DNA of 64,000 nt, from NCBI RefSeq assembly GCF_029504575.1, contig NZ_JAQFII010000001.1:3975001-4039000 (forward strand), given 5' to 3'. The notes beneath the pieces are model-generated. The model did no database searches and was not told the origin of the DNA. It saw nothing but the letters and a program-made list of their open reading frames with translations. Each line of letters begins with the position of its first letter. Within the stretch, counting starts at the first letter, position 1. Shown in pieces: positions 32,293 to 41,476 of this stretch. A program made the translations under genes and the position numbers. This DNA is from Streptomyces sp. SPB162. Lineage in GTDB: Bacteria; Actinomycetota; Actinomycetes; Streptomycetales; Streptomycetaceae.

Positions 32293-33756
32293 TCACTTGT
32301 TCAGAACGGCCTCCATGACCTTCTTGGCGATCGGCGCGGCCAGGCCGCCACCGGAGATGTCGCCTCGGGAGGCGTCGGAGTCCTCCACGACGACGGCGAC
32401 GGCGACCGGGGAGCCGTCGGCGGTCTTGGCGTAGGAGATGAACCAGGCGTAAGGGTTCTTGCTGTTGGCGACACCGTTCTGTGCGGTGCCGGTCTTGCCG
32501 CCGACCGTGACGCCGTCGATCTGCGCGTTGGTGCCGGTGCCTTCCTTGACCACGGTCTCCATCATCTGCTGGAGCTTCTGGGCGTTGGTCGGACTCAGCG
32601 GCTGCGAGAACGGCTCGGGCTTCGTCTGCTCGATCACGTTCAGGTTCGGCGCCTGCAGCTTGTCCACCATGTATGGCTGCATGAGCTTGCCGTCATTGGC
32701 GATGGCGGCGGCCACCATGGCCATCTGCAGCGGGGTGGCGGCGGTGTTGTACTGGCCGATCGCGGAGAGCGCGTTGGACGGCCTGTCCATGTCCTTGGAG
32801 TAGACGCTCGCGTCGGCGCGGACCGGCGTCATGATCTCCTGGTTGAAGCCGAACTTCTCGGCTTGCGCGCGCATCTTGTCCTTGCCGAGATCGTCCCCTA
32901 TGTGACCGAAGACGGTGTTGCACGACACCTTGAGGGCCACCCGCAGCGAGGCGTTCTTGCAGGGCAGGTCGCCCTCGTTCTCCAGGAACTTCGAGCTCAG
33001 CGGCAGCTTCCAGGGAAGCGGCGAGTCGGTCGGCGCGTCGATGTCGGTGTACTTGCCGGTCTCCAGCGCCGCGGCGGCGGTGACGACCTTGAAGGTCGAG
33101 CCGGGCGGGTAGACCTGGCGCAGCGCCCGGTTGAGCATCGGCTCGTCGGGGTTGTTGGCCTTCTGGAGGGCGAGCCAGTTCTTCTGGTCCGTCTTCGTCG
33201 AGGAGCCGGCGAAGGACGACGGGTCGTACGAGGGCGTGCTGGCCAGGGCCAGGATCGCGCCGGTACGGGGGTCGAGCGCGGCGACCGCGCCCTTCTTTTT
33301 GCCGAGGCCGGTGAACGCGGCCAGCTGGGCCTTGGCGTTCAGGGTCGTGATGACCGTGCCGCCCTGCTTCTCCTTGCCGGTCAGCATGTCGATGGTGCGG
33401 TTGAAGAAGAGCCGGTCGTCGTTGCCGGTGAGGAACTTGTCGTAGACGCCTTCGAGGAACGTCGTCTGGTACGCCTGCGAGGCGTAGCCGGTGACGGGGG
33501 CCCACATGGGGCCGTCCTTGAAGGTCGCCTTGTACTTGAAGTCGCTGCCGGGCGTCTCGACGCTGCCGGTGAGGGACTTGCCGTCGACGATGATGTCGCC
33601 CCGCGGCTGGGCGAACTGGTTGATGCTCACCCGCCGGTTGTGCTTGTCGTTCGCCAGGGTGTCCCCCTGGACGAACTGCACGTAGTTGACGCGGATCAGC
33701 AGGGCGAGGACGAGCAGGCCGCAGAAGACCGCGACCCGTCGCAGGGGTTTGTTCAC
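32293..33756 (-). CDS. pbpA: Class B penicillin-binding protein (PbpA type)
   Basis: A 487-residue transpeptidase of the PbpA/PBP2 group that cross-links peptidoglycan. Start is GTG 33756, overlapping the RodA/FtsW stop. N-terminal membrane helix VAVFCGLLVLALLIRVNYVQ. Active-site motifs: SxxK in YPPGSTFKVVTA, SxN in KVSCNTVFGHIG and KTG in VGGKTGTAQN. It is the expected partner of the adjacent SEDS glycosyltransferase. Confidence 0.95.
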   Translation of the reverse strand: MNKPLRRVAVFCGLLVLALLIRVNYVQFVQGDTLANDKHNRRVSINQFAQPRGDIIVDGKSLTGSVETPGSDFKYKATFKDGPMWAPVTGYASQAYQTTFLEGVYDKFLTGNDDRLFFNRTIDMLTGKEKQGGTVITTLNAKAQLAAFTGLGKKKGAVAALDPRTGAILALASTPSYDPSSFAGSSTKTDQKNWLALQKANNPDEPMLNRALRQVYPPGSTFKVVTAAAALETGKYTDIDAPTDSPLPWKLPLSSKFLENEGDLPCKNASLRVALKVSCNTVFGHIGDDLGKDKMRAQAEKFGFNQEIMTPVRADASVYSKDMDRPSNALSAIGQYNTAATPLQMAMVAAAIANDGKLMQPYMVDKLQAPNLNVIEQTKPEPFSQPLSPTNAQKLQQMMETVVKEGTGTNAQIDGVTVGGKTGTAQNGVANSKNPYAWFISYAKTADGSPVAVAVVVEDSDASRGDISGGGLAAPIAKKVMEAVLNK

Positions 33757-35153
33757 TGGGTGCGCACCACCTGGGTCGGTTCGGCATCGGTTGACGGGGC
33801 GGGGCTGGGTGCCGGGCGTCGCGCGGTGTCGCTGATGCGCAGCAGGATGGCGACGAGCGCCCAGTTCGCGATGACGGACGAACCGCCCTGCGCGAGGAAC
33901 GGCAGCGTCATGCCGGTGAGCGGGATGAGGCCGGTGACACCGCCGGCGACCACGAAGACCTGCAGCGCGAAGGCTCCCGCCAGACCGACGGCGAGCAGCT
34001 TGCCGAACGGGTCGCGGGCGGCGAGGGCGGTGCGCAGGCCGCGTTCGATCAGCAGGCCGTAGAGCATGACGATCGCCATCACACCGGCCAGGCCGAGCTC
34101 CTCGCCGATGGTGGCGAGGATGTAGTCGCTCTTGGGGGCGATGCCGCCGATGAGGCGGGAGTAGCCCTGGCCGAGGCCGGAGCCGAACATCCCGCCGGAG
34201 CCGAAGGAGTACATGGCCTGCGCGGTCTCGGTGACGCCCCCGTTGGGGGCGAGGTCGAGGGGGTGCAGCCAGTCCTGGACGCGGGTCTGGACGTGGTGCT
34301 CGAAGGTGGCGACGGCGACGGCCCCGCCCGCGCTGAGCAGCAGGCCGAAGACGATCCAGCTGGTGCGCTCGGTGGCGACGTACAGCATGATCACGAAGAG
34401 GCCGAAGAAGAGCAGCGAGGTGCCCAGGTCGGTCTCGAAGACCAGGATGAGCAGGCTCAGCGCCCACAGCACCAGGATCGGCCCCAGGTCGCGCCCGCGG
34501 GGCAGGTACAGGCCCATGAACCGGCGGCTGGCGAGCGCGAGCGCGTCGCGCTTCACCATCAGGTACCCGGCGAAGAACACCGTGATGATGATCTTCGCGA
34601 ACTCGGCCGGCTGGAGCGATCCGATGCCGGGCAGGGTGATCCAGATGCGGGCGCCGAAGCGGGCGGGGAAGAAGATCGGGGCGATCAGCAGGATCAGCGC
34701 CGCCACCATGGAGATGTACGTGTAGCGCTGCAGGATCCGGTGGTCCTTGAGGACGACCAGGACTCCGACGAAGAGCGCGACGCCCACCGCGGACCACATG
34801 AGCTGCTTGGGGGCCATGGCGCCGCCGAGGCTCGCCGTGGTGATCGACGGCTCCAGGTCGAGCCGCCAGATGAGGACCAGCCCGATGCCGTTGAGCAGCG
34901 TCGCGATCGGCAGCATCAGCGGGTCGGCGTACGGCGCGAACTTCCGCACGATGATGTGCGCGATGCCCGCGAGCAGGCCGAGGCCGAGGCCGTAGGCGAG
35001 CAGGCCGGCGGGGAGCGAGCCGTCCTTGGCCAGCCCGACGTTGGCGTACGCGAAGACCGGGATGAGGACCGCGAAGACGAGCAGCGCGAGCTCGGTGTTG
35101 CGCCGGCTGGGAGCGCCGACGGAAGAGATGGTGCTGGTGTTGCTGGCACTCAT
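33753..35153 (-). CDS. SEDS peptidoglycan glycosyltransferase (RodA/FtsW family)
   Basis: A 466-residue membrane protein with about 10 helices. Signature regions include ITLPGIGSLQPAEFAKI, FETDLGTSLLFFGLF and the C-terminal GLIPLTGMTLPFLAQGGSS. SEDS proteins polymerise glycan strands from lipid II together with a class B PBP, here the overlapping pbpA gene. The family cannot by itself tell RodA from FtsW; because the main division cluster is elsewhere in streptomycetes, an elongation or sporulation-septum role is possible. Confidence 0.94.
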   Translation of the reverse strand: MSASNTSTISSVGAPSRRNTELALLVFAVLIPVFAYANVGLAKDGSLPAGLLAYGLGLGLLAGIAHIIVRKFAPYADPLMLPIATLLNGIGLVLIWRLDLEPSITTASLGGAMAPKQLMWSAVGVALFVGVLVVLKDHRILQRYTYISMVAALILLIAPIFFPARFGARIWITLPGIGSLQPAEFAKIIITVFFAGYLMVKRDALALASRRFMGLYLPRGRDLGPILVLWALSLLILVFETDLGTSLLFFGLFVIMLYVATERTSWIVFGLLLSAGGAVAVATFEHHVQTRVQDWLHPLDLAPNGGVTETAQAMYSFGSGGMFGSGLGQGYSRLIGGIAPKSDYILATIGEELGLAGVMAIVMLYGLLIERGLRTALAARDPFGKLLAVGLAGAFALQVFVVAGGVTGLIPLTGMTLPFLAQGGSSVIANWALVAILLRISDTARRPAPSPAPSTDAEPTQVVRTQ

Positions 35154-35175
35154 GAAGAGCTGCCCCCTCCTCGTA

Positions 35176-36657
35176 CTACTGCTGGGTGCCGCACTGCGGG
35201 GCCAGCTTCTGTTCGTCGGGCGAGAGGGTGGGGCCAGGGGTCGGGACGGTGCCCGCCGGCTTGTTCAACTTGTCCTGGGCCGCCTTCGCGGCGGCCTTGG
35301 CCTTCGCCGCGGCGGTCTTGTTCGTCTCGACCTTCTTGCAGACGTCGGCCTGCTTGGCCAGGTCGTCGGCCTTGTCGGTGGCCTGGCCGAGACCGCTCAT
35401 CGCGATCGTGGCCTCGACCTGGTCGCGCTGGTAGGCCGGCAGGTACTTGAGTTCGATCTCGGGGCGGTCCTGCTTGACCTTCGACAGGTTGATCCACGCG
35501 AGCTTCTGGTCGATGCCCTGGTAGACGGCGACGTGCTGGTCCTTGGCACCGACGTAGTACTGGGTCTGGGTCCAGCGGTATCCGGCGTACAGGCCGCCGC
35601 CGATGACGCCGAGGACGACGACCAGGATCACCGAGCGCTTGAGCCACTTGCGCTTCTTGACCGGCTTGTCCAGGTCCGCGTCGTCGAACGCTCCGAAGGA
35701 GCCCAGCGGCGCCGGTCCGGCGTTCGTCAGATCGCCGCTGCCGGGCGGGCCGAAGGAGCCCGCCGGGCCCGCCTGCTGCGTCTGCTGCTGGGACTGGGGG
35801 TTGCGGCCGAGCTCCGACGCGCGCCCGGCCGGGGTCTGCAGATGCCGCGGATCGGAGATCGGCAGCTGGCTGTCCGCGACGGCGCCCACCACGACGGGGG
35901 TGTCGTTCAGCTGTCCCGCCAGCGTGTCGCTGTCGTCCACGTCCAGGACGTCGGCGACGATGCAGGTGATGTTGTCGGGACCGCCACCGCGCAGCGCGAG
36001 CTGGATCAGCTCCTGCACGGTTTCGTTGGGTGCCTGGTACCCCGCGAGGGTGTCCTCGAGGGTCTGGTGGCTGACGACGCCCGACAGCCCGTCGGAGCAG
36101 ATCAGATACCGGTCGCCGACCCGCACCTCGCGGATCGACAGGTCGGGCTCCACGTGCTCGCCACTGCCCAACGCGCGCATCAACAAGGAGCGTTGCGGGT
36201 GGGTGGTGGCCTCCTCCTCGGTGATCCGGCCCTCGTCGACGAGCCGCTGCACCCAGGTGTGGTCCTGCGTGATCTGCGTGAGCAGACCGTCGCGGAGCAG
36301 GTACGCGCGGGAGTCGCCCACATGGACGAGGCCCAGCCGCTGCCCGGTCCACAGCAGGGCGGTGAGCGTGGTGCCCATGCCCTCGAGCTGCGGGTCCTCC
36401 TCGACCATCACGCGCAGCTGGTCGTTGGCGCGCCGGACGGCGGTGCCCAGCGAGGTCAGGATGTCGGAACCGGGAATGTCGTCGTCGAGCGTGACGATGG
36501 TGGAGATCACCTCGGACGAGGCGACCTCACCGGCCGCCTGGCCGCCCATGCCGTCGGCGATCGCGAGCAGGCGCGGACCGGCGTAGCCGGAGTCCTCGTT
36601 GCCCTCCCGGATCATGCCCTTGTGCGAACCGGCGGCGAAACGCAGGCTCAGAGTCAT
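35176..36657 (-). CDS. pstP: PP2C-type protein phosphatase with membrane anchor
   Basis: A Ser/Thr phosphatase expected to reverse PknB signalling. Motifs are EGNEDSGYAGPRLLAIADGMGG (metal-binding Asp residues), VGDSRAYLLRDG, CSDGLSGVV and GGPDNITCIVADV. After the catalytic domain (about 1-240) come a linker, a membrane helix (SVILVVVLGVIGGGLYAGYRW) and an external domain rich in Lys/Ala with a single Cys pair. Start is uncertain: ATG 36657 has gagg at good spacing and begins MTLSLRFAAGSHKG; alternatives are ATG 36687 and GTG 36702. With this start it is 493 residues. Confidence 0.93.
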   Translation of the reverse strand: MTLSLRFAAGSHKGMIREGNEDSGYAGPRLLAIADGMGGQAAGEVASSEVISTIVTLDDDIPGSDILTSLGTAVRRANDQLRVMVEEDPQLEGMGTTLTALLWTGQRLGLVHVGDSRAYLLRDGLLTQITQDHTWVQRLVDEGRITEEEATTHPQRSLLMRALGSGEHVEPDLSIREVRVGDRYLICSDGLSGVVSHQTLEDTLAGYQAPNETVQELIQLALRGGGPDNITCIVADVLDVDDSDTLAGQLNDTPVVVGAVADSQLPISDPRHLQTPAGRASELGRNPQSQQQTQQAGPAGSFGPPGSGDLTNAGPAPLGSFGAFDDADLDKPVKKRKWLKRSVILVVVLGVIGGGLYAGYRWTQTQYYVGAKDQHVAVYQGIDQKLAWINLSKVKQDRPEIELKYLPAYQRDQVEATIAMSGLGQATDKADDLAKQADVCKKVETNKTAAAKAKAAAKAAQDKLNKPAGTVPTPGPTLSPDEQKLAPQCGTQQ

Positions 36658-36748
36658 GCGCACCTCGCCCGTCGGCTCCGGGTACATCCGCACGCTGCCC
36701 ACCCTCTCGCTCGCTGGCTGTGCTCCCTGGGCTTGCCCATTGATGCGA

Positions 36749-37264
36749 CTACTTCCGCAGCTCGATGACGGTCTTCCCGATGCGGATCGGCGCGCCGATC
36801 GGCACCGGGGTCGGCGTGGTCAGCCGATTCCGGTCCAGATAGGTGCCGTTGGTGGATCCGAGGTCCTCGACGATCCACTGACCGTCCCGGTCCGGGTAGA
36901 TCCTGGCATGCCGACTGGACGCGTAGTCGTCGTCGAGCACGATTGTTGAGTCGTGCGCCCGGCCGAGCGTGATGGTCTGGCCCTGCAACGCGACCGTGGT
37001 GCCCGTCAGCGAGCCCTCGGCGACGACCAGCTTGGTCGGGGCGCCTCGGCGCTGTCGGTTGTTCTGCGGCTGTTGCCGCTGGTTCTGCGCCTGTTGTTGG
37101 CGCTGCTGCGGCGGGCGGGACTGATCAGCCCCGCGCCGTGCCGCGCGCTGGGTCACACGGGTCCCGAACAGGTCACTTCTGATGACCTGTACCGCGACGA
37201 TGACGAACAGCCACAGTACGGCGAGGAAACCCAACCGCATGACCGTCAGGGTCAGCTCTGACAT
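36749..37264 (-). CDS. fhaB: Membrane-anchored FHA-domain protein (FhaB type)
   Basis: A 171-residue protein with an N-terminal membrane helix (LTLTVMRLGFLAVLWLFVIVAVQVI), a Gln/Arg-rich linker (RPPQQRQQQAQNQRQQPQNN) and a C-terminal FHA domain (TITLGRAHDSTIVLDDDYAS, SSRHARIY, DLGSTNGTYLDRNRL). FHA domains bind phosphothreonine, so this is a likely PknB-phosphorylated adaptor to the neighbouring PBP/RodA complex. ATG 37264 is preferred; upstream frame lacks similarity. Confidence 0.92.
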   Translation of the reverse strand: MSELTLTVMRLGFLAVLWLFVIVAVQVIRSDLFGTRVTQRAARRGADQSRPPQQRQQQAQNQRQQPQNNRQRRGAPTKLVVAEGSLTGTTVALQGQTITLGRAHDSTIVLDDDYASSRHARIYPDRDGQWIVEDLGSTNGTYLDRNRLTTPTPVPIGAPIRIGKTVIELRK

Positions 37265-37274
37265 TGCCCCCGCT

Positions 37275-38144
37275 TCACCCTTCGGCTTGCCGGTACACGA
37301 TGGTGGTGCTCCCGACGACGATGCGAGAGCCGTCGCGGAGCGTAGCGCGCTGGGTGTGCTGCCCGTCCACCACAATGCCGTTTGTTGATCCGAGGTCCTG
37401 GACCACGGAAGGCGATCCGACCCTGATTTCGCAGTGCCGGCGCGAGACGCCGGGGTCGTCGACCCTGACATCCGCCTCGGTACTCCGGCCGAGAACGAGC
37501 GTCGGCCGGGAAATCTGGTGCCGGTTGCCGTTGATCTCGATCCAGCGCCGCACCGCGCCGCCGGCAGGACCGCCGGAGGGCGATCCCGCGCCGGGCAGTC
37601 GCGTCACGGGCGCCGGTCCGCCGGTCCGACCGCCCGGGGGCAGTCCCGCCGGCATCGGAGGCGGTCCCGAGGGTCGGTACGGCGCCGCGGCGCGCGGCGG
37701 CTCGTACTGCTGCTTGGCGGGCTGCTGCTGCTGGGGAGCCTGCTGGTGGGGTTGCGGCTGCTGGGACTCGCTGGAGGCGAGCGTGCGGCTGCGCACCCGG
37801 TACAGGCCGGTGTCGAGGTCATCGGCCTTCTCCAGGTGGACCTTGATGCCGCCCATGAAGGTGTAGCGCTGCTGCTTGGCGTAGTCCTTCACCATGCCGG
37901 CCAGTTCCTCGCCGAGCTGCACGGAGTAGGGACTGAGCCGTTCGAAGTCGGGCGTGCTCAGCTCGACGATGAAGTCGTTGGGCACCACAGTGCGGTCGCG
38001 GTTCCAGATCGTGGCGTTGTTGTCGCACTCACGCTGGAGCGCGCCCGCGATCTCGACCGGCTGGACCTCGCTCTTGAACACCTTGGCGAAGGTGCCGTTC
38101 ACAAAGCCCTCGAGACGCTGCTCGAAGCGCTTCATTACTCCCAT
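37275..38144 (-). CDS. fhaA: FhaA-type protein (DUF3662 plus FHA domain)
   Basis: A 289-residue protein. Residues about 1-120 form the DUF3662 domain (RFEQRLEGFVNGTFAKVFKS, PNDFIVELSTPDFERL, GGIKVHLEKADDL). A long Gln/Pro/Gly-rich linker follows. The FHA domain (about 205-289) reads LVLGRSTEADVRVDDPGVS, SRRHCEIRV, DLGSTNGIVVDG. It has no membrane segment. The start ATG 38144 has gggaggtg upstream; an in-frame ATG 9 bases later is an alternative. It is first gene in the minus-strand cluster. Confidence 0.94.
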   Translation of the reverse strand: MGVMKRFEQRLEGFVNGTFAKVFKSEVQPVEIAGALQRECDNNATIWNRDRTVVPNDFIVELSTPDFERLSPYSVQLGEELAGMVKDYAKQQRYTFMGGIKVHLEKADDLDTGLYRVRSRTLASSESQQPQPHQQAPQQQQPAKQQYEPPRAAAPYRPSGPPPMPAGLPPGGRTGGPAPVTRLPGAGSPSGGPAGGAVRRWIEINGNRHQISRPTLVLGRSTEADVRVDDPGVSRRHCEIRVGSPSVVQDLGSTNGIVVDGQHTQRATLRDGSRIVVGSTTIVYRQAEG

Positions 38145-38569
38145 GGGGCACCTCCCTCCTCGGGCTCTTCCGATACTGCTTACTGATCGTATCCACGCGC
38201 CGGGAAAACGGCTGGTTCCCCGATCCCGGAGGACGGGACAGTGTCAACCCTCACACGGTCCACTCGGATGGTAGATGCGGCTCCTGTCCAGTGTCCCGCA
38301 ACCGGGGGCGCGGCCGTACAGCGCGGTGCTGTCGGGTGAACCCTGCCCGGTGGGGGCCGGGGTACACAGCGCGGACGGGCCCGGGCCGCGTCCGGGCGCC
38401 GGGCCCCGGGCCCGCGCCGCACCCGCCCTGGCGATGGCCCCCGGGGCGGGCGGAAACGGGTGTGATTCCACCCCGGGCGCCGTGCTAATCTTCTCGAGTC
38501 GGAAGGCGCTCCCGCACTGCCCGGACCAAGGTCCGGAAGGTGAAGGAGCATCGATCGGCGCCACTTATT
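38145..38569. other. Divergent intergenic region between fhaA and tRNA-Leu
   Basis: A 425-base gap without a believable gene. It is very GC-rich with G/C palindromes around 38380-38410. Near the fhaA side, TTGACA on the minus strand (about 38240) could be a -35, but the spacer to any good -10 is unclear. Close to the tRNA, CCGGACC-aa-GGTCCGG (38521-38536) is a perfect small palindrome of unknown role. Confidence 0.5.
38463..38491 (+). promoter_or_regulatory. Possible promoter of tRNA-Leu
   Basis: TAATCT (38486-38491) repeats the -10 used upstream of tRNA-Ile; TGATTC (38463-38468) is a weak -35 at 17-base spacing. The tRNA begins 79 bases later, so a leader would be processed away. Confidence 0.45.
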
Positions 38570-38652
38570 GCGCGAGTGGCGGAACGGCAGACGCGCTGGC
38601 TTCAGGTGCCAGTGTCCTTCGGGACGTGGGGGTTCAAATCCCCCCTCGCGCA
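38570..38652 (+). tRNA. tRNA-Leu (anticodon CAG)
   Basis: An 83-base class II tRNA. Acceptor GCGCGAG pairs with CTCGCGC; anticodon arm CTGGC-TTCAGGT-GCCAG; the variable arm TGTCC-TTCG-GGACG makes a hairpin; T-arm GGGGGTTCAAATCCCCC. CCA is not encoded. Confidence 0.97.
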
Positions 38653-38667
38653 CAGAGCAGTACCGGT

Positions 38668-38713
38668 GAACGGCCCCTTTGCAGTGACGAAAGTCGCTCC
38701 GGAGGGGCCGTTC
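38668..38713 (+). terminator. Terminator after tRNA-Leu
   Basis: An 11-bp stem GAACGGCCCCT (38668-38678) and its complement (38703-38713) followed by ttc. The 24-base interior can form a smaller inner stem closed by a gaaa loop. Confidence 0.78.
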
Positions 38714-38866
38714 TTCGTTGGAGCGGTGCGGAACACAGATGGCGGACGGCAGCGGTCCATTGCCACCAAGGCCCCCTCGTGCCCCGTGCGTCCCTTGGGT
38801 AGTGTCATGGTCATCTGAGAACGGGGTCCGCGGGCGGGGCGCATGGCGGAGGCGTCGATGAGTCTG

Positions 38867-38887
38867 GTTTGGCGGCGTCCGCCAAAC
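38867..38887. other. Small perfect palindrome
   Basis: GTTTGGCGG (38867-38875), a cgt spacer, then the exact complement (38879-38887). It lies 20 bases before the decayed lipoprotein reading frame and could be an operator or an orphan hairpin. Confidence 0.35.
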
Positions 38888-38907
38888 GAACGGGAAGCCT
38901 GTTGATC

Positions 38908-39259
38908 ATGCGCGTCCCCCGCGCGCCCGCCGGCGGCGTCGCGACGTCCGTCGTATGGGTGCCGGCGTCCTGCGGCGGTAGCGACTCCAAGGGTCCGGGC
39001 AAGATCGCCGGAGTGTCGACAAGCGCGCCGTCCGTGACCCCGTCCCCGACGGCGACCGTGTCGGGGCGGCCGACGGTCACCTTCCCGTCCTCCGCGAAGA
39101 AGGTCTTCGAGCGCCGCCGGACCGGCGATCGAAAAAGGGGCCGGCAGCCATGTGCTCTACAACACACAGCCCACCATGAACAAGCAGGGTGTGTGGCAGA
39201 CCACGAACGTGCTCTCGGATCGAGGCGCGAAGCAGTGCCGGCCGCAACACGGACGGTGA
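38908..39259 (+). pseudogene. Remnant of a lipoprotein gene
   Basis: The first frame encodes a lipoprotein-like start: a damaged signal segment (GVATSVVWVPASCGGSDSKG), Ser/Thr-rich linker and GRPTVTFPSSAKKVFERRRTGD. In another frame the 3' part reads SHVLYNTQPTMNKQGVWQTT and then VLSDRGAKQC before TGA 39257-39259. Both pieces resemble the two ends of a family of Streptomyces lipoproteins of 200 or so residues (…KVFE…TGD at the start, GVWQT…RGA.QC at the end). The middle is missing and the frame is shifted, so this looks like an internally deleted, decayed copy. Resemblance is from memory of the family pattern. Confidence 0.65.
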
Positions 39260-39402
39260 GGGCGAGCGCGTTTCTGGCCTTCGGGTCTCGGCCGACTGCC
39301 GCACAAGCCGGCTGTGAATCGTCAACTGCTGCGCTCTCGTGCTGCCACTCAGCAATCACCACATGAACAGGACGGACATTTCGTTGGTACGGGGACGGCT
39401 TT

Positions 39403-41476
39403 ATGAGTGAGTTCGCTGGAGTGGATCCGCATCGGGTGCGGTTGTTGGCAAATCGGCTGAAGGACCTCGCCGACGCTCTCGACCGGGAAGGGACAGCCAT
39501 ACGTGCGAACTTCTCCCGGTGGGACGGCACGTTGAATCTCGTGCAGCTCGCCCAGCAGGCCGCCGAGGTCCGCAAGAACGCGAAGGACATGTCCCTGCGC
39601 GCGGACCTGGCCGCGAACCTGCTCCGGCAGGGCAACATCTCGTTCTGCGGGGTGAAGGGCGACATGGTCAACGTCCCCTGGGACACGAAGGACATCAACA
39701 CGGCCCAGGAAGCACAGGAGGAGGCGGCCGCTCTCAAGAAGGCGCTGGACAACCCGAAGGACCCCGCGTCACGGGCGACGATCACGGAGATCGCCCAGTC
39801 GATGGGCCGATCACCAGGACGATCCGGCTTATATGACCTCGCTCCTGATCCACGGTGGCGTCAACGACACCGTCAGGGCCGCCACCGCCCTCCACGCGCA
39901 GGACGGGACTCACGACGGGGTCGTCCTCAATAAGGACTCCGAAAAGCTCCTGGCCCAGTTCGGGCAGGCCACCAAGGTCATGAGCGATCTCGCGGTGCAG
40001 GGAAAGTACCCCCACCCGGCCCCCGACTACCTCGCCGCCCTGACCAGCCCACCCGGCGGCGACATGTGGTCCGTCGGCATGCTCTTCAAGTACGGCCCCA
40101 GCGGTGACACCTGGAACCCCAAGGTGCTCTCCGACGTCGGCGGCGCGATGCTCGACTGGCGCGCCAAGCAGTTGTCCGGGCGGACCAGCATGCGGCCCGA
40201 CTACATGCCCCGGACCGGAAGTGCCGGCTACTACGGCTTCTACACGTCTCCGGGGATCAACAACTGGTACCAGTCCCTCGGCCTGGACCCCCGGTACACC
40301 GACCCGGACGGCGGTCCCGCCCTTGTGGCGGCGATCGAGGCCAACGACCCGTCGGTGGCGCTGATGAACCGCGTCGGCGAGAACGCCCAGGCTTCGCGCG
40401 CCCTCCTCACCCAGCCCGACGGCGCCGGCCTGCGGCACGCCGAGCAGTTGGTCGACTACCAGTGGCAGACGCCGGGCGCCCACGGACCGCACGACGAGTC
40501 CGATCCGATCCGCCGCGTCCTGACCCTCGCGGCCACCGACCGGAGCGCCGCCAACCAGGACCAGTCAGGCATCGCGGCCGACAACATCCTGACCGCCGCG
40601 GCCAAAGAGCAGGGCATCTTCGCTGGGCGCGACGACTCCGACAAGAAGGAGCAGTACCAGACCTACCCCCAGGGCACCGCGGTCGCGCTGGCCGCCATCA
40701 CCGCTACCTGGGCCAAGGATCTCGGCGCGACCAGCCTGACGGCGACCGACGGTACGCACGGCTACGACCTACGCGACCACGTCCTGGTCTCCAACGCGAC
40801 CGATCTGACCAAGGCCATGCAACTGTTCGCCAAGGACAACCCGGGCGCCGCAGCCATGTTCGACGTCACACTGCACGAGCAGGTTTCGGAGGCGGCGGGC
40901 AGTAAGGACGCCACCGATCAGCTCACCAACATGGGGAACTTGGCGGGACTGTTCACGAAGGCGAAGGTCGGAAACAAATACACCCAGGCGCAGCAGCTCG
41001 ACGAGAAGCACAAGTTCAACACGTACTTGCTCACCACCGCCGGAAGCCTCTTCGGCTACATCCCCGCTCCCACGGCGGCGGCAGGAGAGACACTCTCGAA
41101 AGGCATGGAAGCCGCCGCGAAAGGTCTCAAGTACTCGCAGAACCTGGTCACTCTGGGCAGGACGGTCACTGCCCCGCAGACCGATCCTTTCTCCGTGGAC
41201 AACGCCGGCAAGCAGGAGAAGGTCAACGAGGCTGAGGCCAAACAGGAGTACAGATCCTTCTCCGCGTCGATCGTCCAGGGACTGATCCGCTCGGGCCAGA
41301 TACCGCCCCCGACAAATCGGCCCTGGTACAACGCGCAGACCGGAACCCTCGCTCCACATGCTGTCGACGACCCGGACTTCCAAGGTTGGTGGTCGAACAC
41401 GCAGGGCCGGGCTGACTATCTGAACGACTTCAAAAGCGGCTTCGACACCGGCGAGGTATCACCCGATGGCAGGTAA
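39403..41476 (+). pseudogene. Large WXG100-like / DUF6571-type protein, apparent +1 frameshift
   Basis: The ATG at 39403 opens a helical N-terminus (GVDPHRVRLLANRLKDLADA, then EGTAIRANFSRWDGTLNLVQ) that looks like a WXG100/ESX-type hairpin. The frame shifts near 39804-39806: reading ATG-GCC (one G fewer) gives MADHQDDPAYMTSLL, continuing into the long downstream frame. The restored protein is 690 residues, mostly helical and without signal peptide or clear catalytic motif. Notable parts are the G-Y-D-L-R-D-H-V-L-V-S-N segment (about codons 450-465) and the terminal IPPPTNRPWYNAQTGTLAP. Only broad similarity to actinobacterial DUF6571-like proteins is claimed. The lipoprotein gene that follows overlaps its end by 11 bases. 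Confidence 0.7.

Noticed and set aside
38867..38887. Terminator at the small palindrome
   Set aside because: It has no T-run and lies before, not after, a gene; kept only as an unassigned feature.
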